A DNA stretch of 23,625 nt from a bacterium (GCA_024278555.1 JAJRSX010000163.1:1-23625); one strand, 5' to 3'; numbered from the stretch's first letter, positions 1-9,000 are shown. Numbers and translations are program-made. The notes: generated from the letters alone by a model not told the origin.

Positions 1-60
1 CCCCGGCCCCACGGGCCGGCCGCGCCGGCGGCGCGGATCGCGGGTGCAACCCGCTCCTAC
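1..60. repeat. Truncated BIME-like REP pair (right part only)
   Basis: This is the right half of the element seen complete at 15449-15533 and 19072-19156. It has a GC-rich palindromic centre, then ATCGCGGGTGCAACCCGC and the inverted boundary CTCCTAC. The left REP arm lies outside the window. Assignment rests on direct comparison with the two complete copies. Confidence 0.75.
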
Positions 61-358
61 CGCCCCCCCTCCCGGGCGCGCCCTTTCCGTGTCTTTCCGT
101 GGATTCCGTGGCTCAAATGGCCTTCCCTGCCCCGCCATCCCCCGGCCCACCACCGGCGACACCGCCCCCCCCCGCCTGCCTCCCCCTCCCCACCCCCGCC
201 GTTCTCCGCCTCTCCGCGCGTGAATCCAACCGACGATTATGGGTGAGCCGGTGCTGTTGACACCGGGCGCCGGTTTTGTGGGAGGCTTGGCCGGTGTGGC
301 GGCGCGCGGCCGACCACGGGGCGGGAGACGCCAGGGACGGTGGAACGGGAGGTAGGCG
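61..358. other. Non-coding stretch with short interspersed repeats
   Basis: No gene is convincing here. Positions 84-110 hold three closely spaced TTCCGTG units (84-91, 94-101, 103-110). Positions 203-220 match 23378-23395 at 17 of 18 bases (TCTCCGCCTCTCCGCGCG). A TTGACA hexamer at 257-262 has no matching -10 box. A good ribosome binding site (GGGAGGT, about 348-354) serves the PilZ gene that follows. Confidence 0.5.
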
Positions 359-808
359 ATGGGCGGTCAGCAGATGCGAGAGAGTGATCAGGGCCCGCGG
401 CGTCGGCGCGGCTATATCCGCCACCCGGTGGAGATCCCCCTGGCGGTCAATGCCCACGCCTGGGAGCAGCCGGCCACCGCCCACGACCTCGGCCACGGCG
501 GCATCCGTTTTCTGGCGGCGGGAATGGTGGAGCCGGGGACGTGGCTCACCCTCTCCTTCAGCAGCCTCGACGGGGCGCCCCAGGTCCACGCCCGGGTCAT
601 CTGGTGCCAGGCGGTGGAGGGGGACGGCTACGAGGTCGGGGCCGCCTTCCCGGCGGAGGCGGATCGGATGCGCGCCCGGATGATGGAGCAGGTGGTCGCC
701 ATCGAGCGGTACCGCGAACGGGTGGAGAGGGAGGAGGGGCGGGTGCTCGCCCCGGAAGAGGCCGCCCGCGAGTGGGTGAACCGCAACGCGGGCAAGTTCC
801 CGACCTGA
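359..808 (+). CDS. PilZ-domain protein (candidate c-di-GMP receptor)
   Basis: A 149-residue soluble protein. PilZ domains bind cyclic di-GMP and change motility, secretion or polysaccharide synthesis. The two binding signatures are visible: an RxxxR motif (R17-R21, inside RRRRGYIRHPV) and a DLGHGG segment at 43-48, corresponding to the usual D/NxSxxG with Gly in place of Ser. The middle region fits the beta-barrel, and the segment after about residue 100 is a charged helix. The ATG is preceded by GGGAGGT at a good distance. It has no operon partner in the window: the next gene is convergent and only about 90 bases away. The target pathway cannot be told from the neighbourhood. The Ser-to-Gly change is a known kind of variation but leaves ligand binding to be tested. 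Confidence 0.8.
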   Translation: MGGQQMRESDQGPRRRRGYIRHPVEIPLAVNAHAWEQPATAHDLGHGGIRFLAAGMVEPGTWLTLSFSSLDGAPQVHARVIWCQAVEGDGYEVGAAFPAEADRMRARMMEQVVAIERYRERVEREEGRVLAPEEAAREWVNRNAGKFPT

Positions 809-896
809 GCGTCTCTCCCGCCTGTTTCCTCCCGCGCGAGGCGCCGGAGACGCCGGGGCTCGGCAGCGATGAGGCCCTGCTGATCCTCTGGCCGCG

Positions 897-2381
897 CTAC
901 CGGAAGAGGTTGCCCGGGCACAGGAGCCCGTCCGGGTCGAGCGCCTCGCGGGTGCGGCGCATCGCCGCGATGCCCGCCTCGCCCACCATGCGCGCCAGGT
1001 AGCTTCGCTTGAGCTTTCCGATGCCGTGCTCGGCGGAGACGGTGCCGCCGAGGTTGAGGGCGAGGTCGACGAGCTGGTCGTAGACCGCCCGCGCCCGCGC
1101 CAGCTCCCCCTCGTCCTCGGGGAGCAGGTTGTAGTGGATGTGGTTGTCGCCGATGTGGCCGAAGCCGACGGCGCGCACGCCGCCGTCGCGCAGGAGGTCG
1201 CGCGCCCCGTGGAGGTAGTCGAGGAGGCGCGCGTCCGGGACCGCCATGTCGCAGCTCACCTTGCGCAGGCCGGTGCGGGCGATGGTGGCGTTCATCTCGG
1301 TGGGGATCCGGTAGCGCAGGGCCGCCAGCGCCTCCTTCTCGCCGGCGGTGCGGGCCCAGATGTGGGCCCCGTCACAGCCGCCGAGGGCGTCCGTCACCTC
1401 CTGCCACTCGGCGAGGCGCGCGGTGGTCGACGCGCGGGAGGTCGGCTGCTCCACCATCACCGCTGCGGCGCCCGCCGGCAGGGGGGAGAGCTCCGGCCGC
1501 AGGAGGTCCACCGCCAGGGGGTCGAGGTATTCGAGGATGGTGGTCCCCCACCGCTCCTCGATCGGGCCGGTGGCGCCCCGGGCGCGGTCGCGGATCGCCA
1601 CCACCGCCTCCCAGCAGGACGCCTCGTTCGGGAAGAAGAGGAGGCCGGCGAGGGTCTCCTCGGGGGCCGGTGCCAGCCGCAGGGTAGCGCTCGCGATCAC
1701 CCCGAGGGTCCCCTCGGCGCCGACGAAGAGGTCGATGGCATCGCGGCCGGGGCCACCGAGGTAGCCGGCGGCGTGCTTCACCGGCGGCGGCGGGGTGGTG
1801 GGCAGGGGGACGTCGATCCGCCGGCCGGTGGTGGTGGTGAGGGGGAGGATCGCGTTCTCGTCGGCGACGCACCCGCCGCGGGTCAGCTCCAGCCGGTCGC
1901 CGTCGGCGAGGATGACCGTGAGCCCCGCCACCCAGCGCCGCGACGGGCCGTAGTGGAAGCCGTGCTTGCCGGCGGCGTGGGTGGAGAGGTTGCCGCCGAG
2001 GGTCGCCTTCGACTCCCCCGGGTCGGGGGGGTAGAGCCAGCCGGCGGCGGCCGCCGCGCGCTGCACGGTCGCCAGGCGCACCCCCGCCTCCACCGAGAGG
2101 TGCGCCCTCCCTTCCGCCCCCGCTGCCACCTCGATCGGGCCGAGACCGTCGAGGCGGTCGGTGGCCAGCAGCACGCCGCCGTACGGCAGGGCCGCGCCGG
2201 TGGTGGCGGTGTGGGCGCCGGAGAGGGTCACCCCGACCCCGCGCCGTCGCGCCGCCGCCAGGACATCGCCGATCTCCTCGATCCGCTCGGGGCGGTAGAC
2301 CGCCTCGCAGTGGGCGTCGTGGAGCCCCGAGGTGTCGGCGAGGTAGGGGGCGATCTGCTCGGGGGTGCGGAGGATCTCCAT
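897..2381 (-). CDS. GlcD/D-lactate dehydrogenase-type FAD-linked oxidase
   Basis: A 494-residue flavoprotein of the vanillyl-alcohol-oxidase/GlcD class, which oxidises 2-hydroxy acids such as D-lactate or glycolate using FAD. The N-terminal FAD-binding domain (about 20-200) has the segment PDPGESKATLGGNLSTHAAG at 119-138, the typical pyrophosphate-binding loop. The C-terminal FAD-oxidase domain has GHIGDNHIH near residue 410 and SAEHGIGKLKR around 449-459, both hallmark metal or substrate motifs. Length is normal for the family. It starts 9 bases after the radical SAM gene stops on the same strand, so the two are probably co-transcribed. There is no clear Shine-Dalgarno, and coupling to the upstream stop is likely. 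Substrate cannot be assigned from sequence. There is no GlcE/GlcF or iron-sulphur partner nearby, so the electron acceptor is unknown. Confidence 0.85.
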   Translation of the reverse strand: MEILRTPEQIAPYLADTSGLHDAHCEAVYRPERIEEIGDVLAAARRRGVGVTLSGAHTATTGAALPYGGVLLATDRLDGLGPIEVAAGAEGRAHLSVEAGVRLATVQRAAAAAGWLYPPDPGESKATLGGNLSTHAAGKHGFHYGPSRRWVAGLTVILADGDRLELTRGGCVADENAILPLTTTTGRRIDVPLPTTPPPPVKHAAGYLGGPGRDAIDLFVGAEGTLGVIASATLRLAPAPEETLAGLLFFPNEASCWEAVVAIRDRARGATGPIEERWGTTILEYLDPLAVDLLRPELSPLPAGAAAVMVEQPTSRASTTARLAEWQEVTDALGGCDGAHIWARTAGEKEALAALRYRIPTEMNATIARTGLRKVSCDMAVPDARLLDYLHGARDLLRDGGVRAVGFGHIGDNHIHYNLLPEDEGELARARAVYDQLVDLALNLGGTVSAEHGIGKLKRSYLARMVGEAGIAAMRRTREALDPDGLLCPGNLFR

Positions 2382-2390
2382 GGGCGCCGT

Positions 2391-4055
2391 CTATCTGACC
2401 ACGCGGGAAGCCGTGTCGCACCCCTCTGCGAGCCGCCGGGTGAGGTGGAGGCGGACCTCGGCGTCGCGGGTGAGGGTGTGGAGGAGGTGGGGCAGGGAGG
2501 TGGCCGCGGCGGTGAGCGCCTCCCCGTCGTCACGCACCTCCGCGTAGAGCTCCAGGAGCCGCGGCGTCGGACGGCGCAGGGCGGCGAGGAGCGGGTCGCG
2601 CCGGCGGCGGGCGAGGATGCGGTCGATGCCGTCGTCGTAGAGGTTGCCGAAGGCGAGGTGGACGGCGGAGAAGGAGGTGACCCGGCCGTCGTACCAGAAC
2701 ATGAGGTCGCCATCGAACCCCGCGCCGGCCGCCCCGCCGGCGAGGAACCGCTCCAGGTTGGCGCGGTCGTTCAGGTACTCGCTCGCATCGAGGAGCGCCG
2801 CCTGGCCGTAGGCGTCGACCAGGGACGAGGTGAGGCCGATGGGGACCCCGGGGTGGTCGCGCAGGCAGAAGTGGGCCTCGGTGAGGACCGGCGCCGTCTT
2901 TGCCGGGTCGCACGGGTCGCGGCGCGGCCGGGGTACGGGGTGGGCGGCGAGGACTTCGACATGGTGGCCGCGGCGGGAGAGCTCGCGGGCCAGGCGGGCG
3001 AAGACCCCGCGCTCGAAGAGGTGGCGGGAGAAGTTGAGGCGGTTTTGCTTGTGCAGGAGGACCAGGCCGACGCGCGGGTGGACCACCGCCGCCTCGACGA
3101 TGTTCGCGATGTTCGCCACCGGGATCCGCTCGCGCACCGCGCCGTCGGTGGCCACCCGCAGCTCCTGGTGGTGCTCGTCGAAGCTGATCTGGAGGACGAC
3201 CTCGGCGGGCGGGTGGCCTATTGCCGTGCGCCGGTCGAGGGCCGCCTCCAGGGCGGTGAAGGCGGCGGCGGTCGCCTCCGGGGTGGCGGCGAAGGTGCCG
3301 TTGAGGAGGATGGCGAAGGTGGTGATCGCGCCGGTGGTGGCCACCGCGTCGACGAAGTCGTCGAGGTGTCCGGTGAGGTCGCCGCCGGTGTAGAGGAGCC
3401 GGTCGGTGAGCGGGGCGAGGGTGGCGAGGAGCTCCCTCGGCTCGCGCCGACGCTCCACCCGGGGCCGGTAGAGGAAGAGGCAGTGGCGGCAGCCGGCCGG
3501 GCAGCGCATCACCGGGATCACACCGAGCTTGGCGAAGCGGGGCGGCGGCCCCCCCGGGTCGGGGAGGCGGTCGATGAGCTCCAGCCGCGCCTGGTCGGCG
3601 GCGCCGAGGAGCTCCTCGTACATCGCCCGCTCCTCCGCGGCGACCCCACGCAGGGCGATCGGTCGCGGCGGAGGCTCGCCGCCGAGCTGCTCCCAGACGC
3701 TCACGATCTCCCGTGCGGTGGCCGCGGGGTCGCCGGCCAGGCGCGCCTGGGTGGCGGCGGCGTAGCCGTGCGCCACCACCCCGCGGACAAAGGCGGTGGG
3801 GTCGGGGGCGGTGGCCAAGAGGGCGACCAGGGGGGCGAAGGCGGGGTTCTGGGAGACGGCGAGGACCTCGTCGCGCACCGCTTCAGCCACCTCGCGCCGA
3901 AGCCAGGCGTAGGTGTCGAGGAAGGTGAGGGGGGCCACCAGGTCGGCGGGGCGGCCGTCGAGGCGGTGGGCCATGCCGCCGTGGAGGAGCCACCGGACCC
4001 GTCCCTGCATGGCGCGGGCGCGCTGGGTGACGAGGTCGCGGCGGAGGGTGTCCAT
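2391..4055 (-). CDS. Radical SAM protein of unassigned family
   Basis: With the ATG at 4055 this is 554 residues. A canonical CxxxCxxC cluster-binding motif lies at C185, C189 and C192 (MRCPAGCRHCLF), and a GGD segment at 224-226 (LYTGGDL) matches the SAM-binding GGE position. The core of about 175-400 is therefore a radical SAM barrel with a [4Fe-4S] cluster, here preceded by an unusual alpha-helical N-terminal extension of about 175 residues. Further recognisable stretches are QISFDEHHQ and, near the C-terminus, DGDLMFWYDGRVTSFS followed by AFGNLYDDG. The latter is reminiscent of the post-barrel region of SPASM-type enzymes but lacks the cysteine set. The frame is open further upstream, but the extension there is low-complexity, so I reject it. 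The Shine-Dalgarno is poor. It probably forms an operon with the FAD oxidase 9 bases downstream. The reaction is unknown. Confidence 0.75.
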   Translation of the reverse strand: MDTLRRDLVTQRARAMQGRVRWLLHGGMAHRLDGRPADLVAPLTFLDTYAWLRREVAEAVRDEVLAVSQNPAFAPLVALLATAPDPTAFVRGVVAHGYAAATQARLAGDPAATAREIVSVWEQLGGEPPPRPIALRGVAAEERAMYEELLGAADQARLELIDRLPDPGGPPPRFAKLGVIPVMRCPAGCRHCLFLYRPRVERRREPRELLATLAPLTDRLLYTGGDLTGHLDDFVDAVATTGAITTFAILLNGTFAATPEATAAAFTALEAALDRRTAIGHPPAEVVLQISFDEHHQELRVATDGAVRERIPVANIANIVEAAVVHPRVGLVLLHKQNRLNFSRHLFERGVFARLARELSRRGHHVEVLAAHPVPRPRRDPCDPAKTAPVLTEAHFCLRDHPGVPIGLTSSLVDAYGQAALLDASEYLNDRANLERFLAGGAAGAGFDGDLMFWYDGRVTSFSAVHLAFGNLYDDGIDRILARRRRDPLLAALRRPTPRLLELYAEVRDDGEALTAAATSLPHLLHTLTRDAEVRLHLTRRLAEGCDTASRVVR

Positions 4056-4217
4056 GGGAGTGGAGAGGGTAGGGGAGGGGCGGCGGCAACGCTCCGCCAA
4101 CCAGGGGTCTCTGGGCAACCGGCCGGGGCGAAATCTTGTGCGCGGATCTATCGCCCGGGCCGCCCCTTCCGAAAGGGTGGTGTGCACGATGTCGATCCCC
4201 CCTCCCGGAACCCTCCG

Positions 4218-4610
4218 ATGACCCTCCTCTCCTGTGTCCGGCGTAGCCTCCTCGCCCTCCTCCTCTCTGCCGCGCCCCTCATCGCACCGCCCCATGTGGA
4301 GGCCCTGCCCCTGGTGGTGGCGGCGGCAGGGGCCCGTGCCCTGGTGGTGACCGACGTCGCCCTCGCCGCCGCCACCGTCGTCGGGGTGCGCACCGCCGCG
4401 GTCGGCGCCGGCACGATCGCCGCCGGGGCCCGCCTCGCGGCGGCGGGTAGCGTGCCTTTGGTGGCCGGGGGTGTGTTGGCCGGCGCGGCCGGTGCGCCGC
4501 TCGCGGTCCAGGGGGTCGTAGCCGGTCGCGCGGCCATTGCCGGGACGGTGGTGGCCGCGGGCGTCCTCGTGCCGATCATCGCCGCGGCAACCCTTGCCTC
4601 GGGGGGGTGA
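4218..4610 (+). CDS. Small Ala/Val/Gly-rich exported or membrane protein
   Basis: A 130-residue protein of unrecognised family. The start (MTLLSCVRRSLLALLLSAAP) looks like a signal peptide or first membrane anchor. The rest is almost entirely Ala, Val, Gly, Leu, Ile and Thr, with only a few charged residues (mostly Arg) and glycine/alanine spacing typical of glycine-zipper or membrane-inserting segments. I believe it is real because third positions are consistently G/C, the N-terminus is export-like and a strong terminator begins 26 bases after the stop. The Shine-Dalgarno is weak (GGAA). It is transcribed divergently from the radical SAM gene. A pore-forming or structural envelope role is possible but nothing in the sequence proves it. 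Confidence 0.6.
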   Translation: MTLLSCVRRSLLALLLSAAPLIAPPHVEALPLVVAAAGARALVVTDVALAAATVVGVRTAAVGAGTIAAGARLAAAGSVPLVAGGVLAGAAGAPLAVQGVVAGRAAIAGTVVAAGVLVPIIAAATLASGG

Positions 4611-4635
4611 TCCTCCTCCCGTCCCCCCGGGCTTG

Positions 4636-4670
4636 CGCCCTGTCCCCTCCCGGGGGCAGGGCGTTTTTGT
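4636..4670 (+). terminator. Rho-independent terminator after the small hydrophobic protein
   Basis: CGCCCTG (4636-4642) pairs with CAGGGCG (4657-4663). The stem extends through TCCCC/GGGGG around a TCCC loop, giving about 12 pairs, and is followed by TTTTTGT. It lies 26 bases after the stop at 4610. Confidence 0.9.
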
Positions 4671-4823
4671 TCGCCCGGACCGGTCGCCCGCGACGGTTCC
4701 CTCGCACCTCCCTGTGTCACCGTAGAGGTCGCCTGACCTGGATGCGTCATGGGTGAATCGCCGGCGTCCCGATGTCGGCGGTAGGGGCCCTGCGGCGAGG
4801 TCGTGGGGCTTGGGCGGGTGCCG

Positions 4824-5714
4824 TTACCGTAGCCGCATCCAGTACCGCCCGCCGTCGATCTCGCACTCGGCACCGAGCGGCAGGGCCATCTGCCGGTCGC
4901 CGTGGCCGCAGGGGACTCCGGCGACCACCGGGCAGTCGCTCGTTGCGGTCGCCGCGAGGATCGAGGCGCGGATCGTCGCGGCCGCCTGCTCGTCCTCCCC
5001 ACACCGGTGGAAGGTGCCCACCAGCACGCCGGCGAGGTGGTCGAGCTTGCCCGCCTGGCGGAGCTGGGTGAGGCTCCGGTCGATGGCGTACGGCGGCTCG
5101 TTGACCTCTTCGATGAAGAGGCAGCGTCCGGTGGTCTCCACCTCCCACGGGGTACCGATGGAGGTGCACAGGAGGGTGAGGCAGCCGCCGGTGAGCACCC
5201 CCACGCCGCGGCCCGGTCGCCACACCTCGCCCTCGGGGTAGGTGGGCGGCGTGCCGGCGAGCAGCGACCAGAGGGCCGCCTCGTCCTCCGGCACGAGGCC
5301 GCGCGCCAGCCCTCCGGCCACCACCGGCCCGTAGATCGACTGGAGGTCGCAGTGGCGCTGGAGCCACAGGTGCAGGGCGGTGATGTCGCTCATCCCCACC
5401 AGGGGGAGGGGCGCCTGTTGCCACACGGCGGCGTCGAGGTGGTCCACGAGGCGGCCGCTGCCGTAGCCGCCACGGAGACAAAAGAGCGCCCCCACCCGGC
5501 CGCCACGGAGGTAGCGGTGGAGCTCTTGGGTCAGGGACAGGTCATCGGCGACGGACCAGCCGCCCGCGCCTCGCACCACCGCGGGCCGCACCACCGGGTG
5601 GCCGGCCCCCTCGATCGAGACGATCCCGGCGTTGCCGTCGCCCTCCGCCGCCGGGGCGATGACCGCCACCGGGGCGCCTTGGGCGAGGGGGAAAAAGGGG
5701 GTCAACGGGGCCAC
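4824..5714 (-). CDS. ldcA: LD-carboxypeptidase, peptidase family S66 (LdcA-like)
   Basis: Cytoplasmic LD-carboxypeptidases remove the terminal D-alanine from recycled murein tetrapeptides. With the GTG start at 5714 the protein has 296 residues, normal for S66. The catalytic Ser-Glu-His set is visible: the nucleophile S109 in LVGMSD, a glutamate in FIEEVNEPPYAIDR (202/203), and H271 in GVPCGHGD. The glycine-rich LRGGYGSGRL (80-89) is also family-typical. The frame is open back to a TTG at 5771, but the extra 19 residues are proline-rich and run into the operator region, so GTG 5714 or TTG 5705 is preferred; no start has a convincing Shine-Dalgarno. It is transcribed divergently from the large cytochrome. 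AnmK, another murein-recycling enzyme, lies 13 kb away. Confidence 0.85.
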   Translation of the reverse strand: MAPLTPFFPLAQGAPVAVIAPAAEGDGNAGIVSIEGAGHPVVRPAVVRGAGGWSVADDLSLTQELHRYLRGGRVGALFCLRGGYGSGRLVDHLDAAVWQQAPLPLVGMSDITALHLWLQRHCDLQSIYGPVVAGGLARGLVPEDEAALWSLLAGTPPTYPEGEVWRPGRGVGVLTGGCLTLLCTSIGTPWEVETTGRCLFIEEVNEPPYAIDRSLTQLRQAGKLDHLAGVLVGTFHRCGEDEQAAATIRASILAATATSDCPVVAGVPCGHGDRQMALPLGAECEIDGGRYWMRLR

Positions 5715-5772
5715 GGAATCACCGAAGAGGGTGGCTCGGACGGTAGCGAGAGGTGGGGGCGGAATCCACAAC

Positions 5773-5810
5773 CTGTCAATTCTGACAGATGTAATAGTGA
5801 CATTTTGTCA
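5773..5810. promoter_or_regulatory. Two palindromic TGTCA/TGACA elements, candidate operator
   Basis: The first is a perfect 16-bp palindrome, CTGTCA-ATTC-TGACAG (5773-5788). The second is TGACA-TTT-TGTCA (5798-5810), with half-sites in the opposite order. They sit just upstream of the candidate -35 box of the cytochrome promoter. TGTCA-N4-TGACA has the same 14-base layout as FNR-type boxes (TTGAT-N4-ATCAA), so a Crp/Fnr-family activator is one reading. A dimeric repressor is another. The regulator itself is not in the window. Confidence 0.5.
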
Positions 5811-5815
5811 GTGGG

Positions 5816-5844
5816 TTGACGTTCTTTTTGATCGAAACTAAGTT
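5816..5844 (+). promoter_or_regulatory. Candidate sigma-70-type promoter for the 8-haem cytochrome
   Basis: TTGACG (5816-5821) is followed after exactly 17 bases by TAAGTT (5839-5844). The -35 box is near consensus. The -10 box matches only half the positions, which would suit an activator-dependent promoter with the palindromes immediately upstream. Confidence 0.35.
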
Positions 5845-6066
5845 GGTCATCACTGCGCCGCTTAGGAATATCACGAGCAACATATTAAGGCGTATTGCAA
5901 GGAGGAGGTTGGCTCGCCGATTCGCGTCGGCGTACAGGGCAGCGGCACCCGGGGGGGCGTCGTTGCAAGGCAGATCGTTTCCATCGTTCGTGCGGCATCC
6001 GTCCGGATTTCTACCAACCGTGTTGCCTTTTACCCACGCGGGGTGACCCGCAGAGGAGGAACCACC

Positions 6067-9000
6067 ATGGTGAAGTTTCGTCGCTGTACTCCCTGGGCCG
6101 CGCTCCTGGCGCTGCTGATCTCCATCTCTCTCGCCGGTGTCGGTTGTCAGGGCGACGACGGCAGCGACGGCGCCATCGGCGCACAGGGCCCCCCGGGGGC
6201 CTCGTCCACCGACGTCACCGTCACCGGTAACACCGGCTCGGAGCTCTCCAGCGCGGCCCTCGGCTCGGTGAAGAACAAGGACATCACCGTCAAGGCGATT
6301 GACTCCGAGAGCCATGCGGAGCTCGCCTCCACCAAGCCGGGCCAGGACGGCGAGTTCCAGCTCGTCTTCGCCGCCGGTGCCGTGGTGGACATCGTCTTTT
6401 ACGACGGCGCCACCGAGCTCGGCCGCCTGAGCAGCGTGGCGACCGGTGCCGCCGAGAACGGCGTCCTCGCCCTCGGCCTCATCTCCTTCGACGGCGACAC
6501 GGTCACCGCCGAGAACCCCCCGCCACAGAAGGGCGACAGCGACTTCATCATCACCGTCAACTACGAGCTGGGGATGCACTGCACCGGCTTCGACTTCTCC
6601 TACTGCTGCGTCCTGCCCCTCTACAACTCGGTGCAGGCGCAGGTGGTGAAGGTCGGGGCGCTCCCCACCCTGATGCAGAAGTACGCCAAGGACTCCGACG
6701 GCAAGGCGACCCTCCTGGTGGACGGCAGCAAGGCGTACAAGCTCGCCTATGACTTCATCGACAACACCTTCAGCGAGGGGTCGAAGCTCATCGACTTCCG
6801 CGCCCTCTACGACGCCAACGGCGACGGCGACACCGACGACGCCGCCGACAACATCGGCAACGTCCAGTGGACCCACCTCTACATCTACTCCGACGTCGAG
6901 GGGTCGGTGGGTGCGGACACCAAGGAGACGAGCAAGCTCTTCGACGGCCACGACATCGTCCTCTCCACCGACCAGGGCCCCCTGGGCGCTGGCCTCTCCG
7001 GCTATCTGACGAACGCCGGGACCACCGGCACGGTGGTGTGGACGAAGACGCCGGTGGTGGAGAACACCCCCATCGTCCTCACCAACCCGGGGATCTGGGA
7101 CGCGGTGGGGCTCACCCTCACCCCCTTCCTCGACTCGGAGCTCGCCGGCCGCAGCTTCCTCGACATCAACGAGACCGACGTCCAGCCGTACCAGATGGCG
7201 CGGGTGCGCATGATCGACGCGGAGAGCGGTGCCCCGGTGATCAACTCCAAGGGGCAGCCGGTCTCCTTCGTCGGCACCGAGCCCATCGACATCCCCAACT
7301 GCGCCTCCTGTCACGGCATCGAGGTGGACGAGGCCCTCGATACGCCGAACAAGCGGCTGAAGGATGAGGACGAGGCGACCTACGCCAAGGTGGTCGCCGA
7401 GCGGACCTACTGGCAGTCGCTTGGCTCCAGCGACTACATCGACCGGATCAAGTCGGCGGCGATCTCCATCCTCGGTCTCAACGACCTGCGGATCGGTACC
7501 TCCTTCCTCGCCAACTACAACGCCACCGGCGCCGCGTTCGACGCCGACGGCACCTTCCGCGGCGCCGGCTCCACCAACCGCCTCGGCCACGACCCGGTCC
7601 AGTGCCAGAAGTGCCACCCGGACAACGTCGCCGCCTGGCTCGCCGCCGGCGCGGTGATGGACACCACCGCGGAGGACGACGCCGCCATCGCGGCCCGCTA
7701 CGGCACCGGTGCCGACCACACGACCTACAAGGCGAAGGTGGTCGACTACGCCAACATCGACGGCGCCTATAAGCAGGACGAGGGGCGCAACGCGGTGCGT
7801 GACTACCTGAAAAAGGACGTCGCCGAGCTGATCGCCCAGACCGCGGGTCAGCTCGAGGTGCGTAATCTCCCGGGTCGTCCGGCTGACGCCATCCTCATCG
7901 AGCCGATCACCCAGGCGATCCACTTCCGCCACATCAACAACCGGCCGCTCCCCGACACCAACGGCCGCACCGGCGGCTGCCAGGGGTGCCACCCGGCGCA
8001 CCGCCAGGACCGCTCCCTGGACGGCTACCCGATCACCTTCACCGGCCAGAACTTCTACGGCGACACCAACGGCGACGGGAAGATCGACGATGCCGACGGC
8101 GACCAGGTCCACCACGACAACCGCGACGCCGCCGGTGGCTGCTTCGTCGGTCGCGACGTCCACTCGAACCCGCGCAAGGATGAGGACGGTGCGCAGACCC
8201 CGGAGCACCTGAACGCGGTGGGCCGGTGGATCCGCGCCAACGTCTCCCGCGGCCAGGGGTGGCAGGACAGCGACACCTCCAACGTCAACCCGAACGGCGA
8301 GCGCAAGGGGCTGTGGTGCACCAACTGCCACAACATGCTCTCGCGTGTCCTCTACAAGGCGGACAACCTCGGGGCCAGCGGCGGCAACGCCTTCCAGCCG
8401 AACGCGGCGGACACGGTGCGTGACGCCACCGACCTCGACGACCTCGCCGCGCAGCTCAACGCCGCCACGGACGATTTCGGCAACCCCTTGAGCTATCCCA
8501 CCAGCGAGATGATCGGCGGCGGCTCCCCGGTGCCCTTCACCGCCGCCCTCCTCAAGACGATGATCGACCCGCGGACCAACCACACGGACGGTTCCAATGT
8601 TTGGGCGGCGGATGCGGACGGCGACTCGATCGACGACGTCGCCGCCACCTGGCTCGCCCCCTTCCGCCGCGGCGGGTCGCCGGGGATCGCGGTGTTGAAC
8701 GCGTGGACCCTCGATGCCACCGACAGCACCAAGATCGTTGATGTCGGCTTCTCCACCGCCACCACTACGGTGAACGGCATTCCCGTCTCCACCCTGACGG
8801 CGAACACGGATCTGCCCTTCGCCGCCACCGACGAGGACGGCGATATCACGGTGAATATCGAGAACGGCAACCCGCGCGCCACCTCGGCGAAGCCGGACAC
8901 CGCCGCCATCGCCGACTACGAGACCGCCGACGACGCCGGCGACTACTGGCTCGCCGTGGGTGCTCCCCACTGCGCCGACTGCCACGCCCCGCCCTTTGTC

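Larger units (their letters stand above)
5715..6066. other. Divergent intergenic control region upstream of the 8-haem cytochrome
   Basis: A comparatively AT-rich stretch in a very GC-rich window. It holds palindromic half-site arrays (5773-5810), a candidate promoter (5816-5844), about 220 bases of leader, a small hairpin GCGGG-GTGA-CCCGC at 6038-6051, and a strong ribosome binding site AGAGGAGGA at 6052-6060, seven bases before the ATG. I see no gene in it. Confidence 0.7.

Noticed and set aside
257-262. TTGACA as a promoter for the PilZ gene
   Set aside because: No -10-like hexamer lies 15-19 bases downstream.
1026-4217. Very long plus-strand open frame opposite the FAD oxidase and radical SAM genes
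   Set aside because: It is an antisense shadow of high-GC coding sequence. It has no family motifs and is rich in Gly, Arg, Val and Glu. Only its last part, from 4218, is a separate real gene.
4056-4295. N-terminal extension of the radical SAM protein
   Set aside because: The extra residues are low-complexity and cross the divergent intergenic region. The ATG at 4055 gives a sensible helical start.
5715-5771. TTG start adding 19 residues to the LD-carboxypeptidase
   Set aside because: The extension is proline-rich, unlike the family, and overlaps the operator region.
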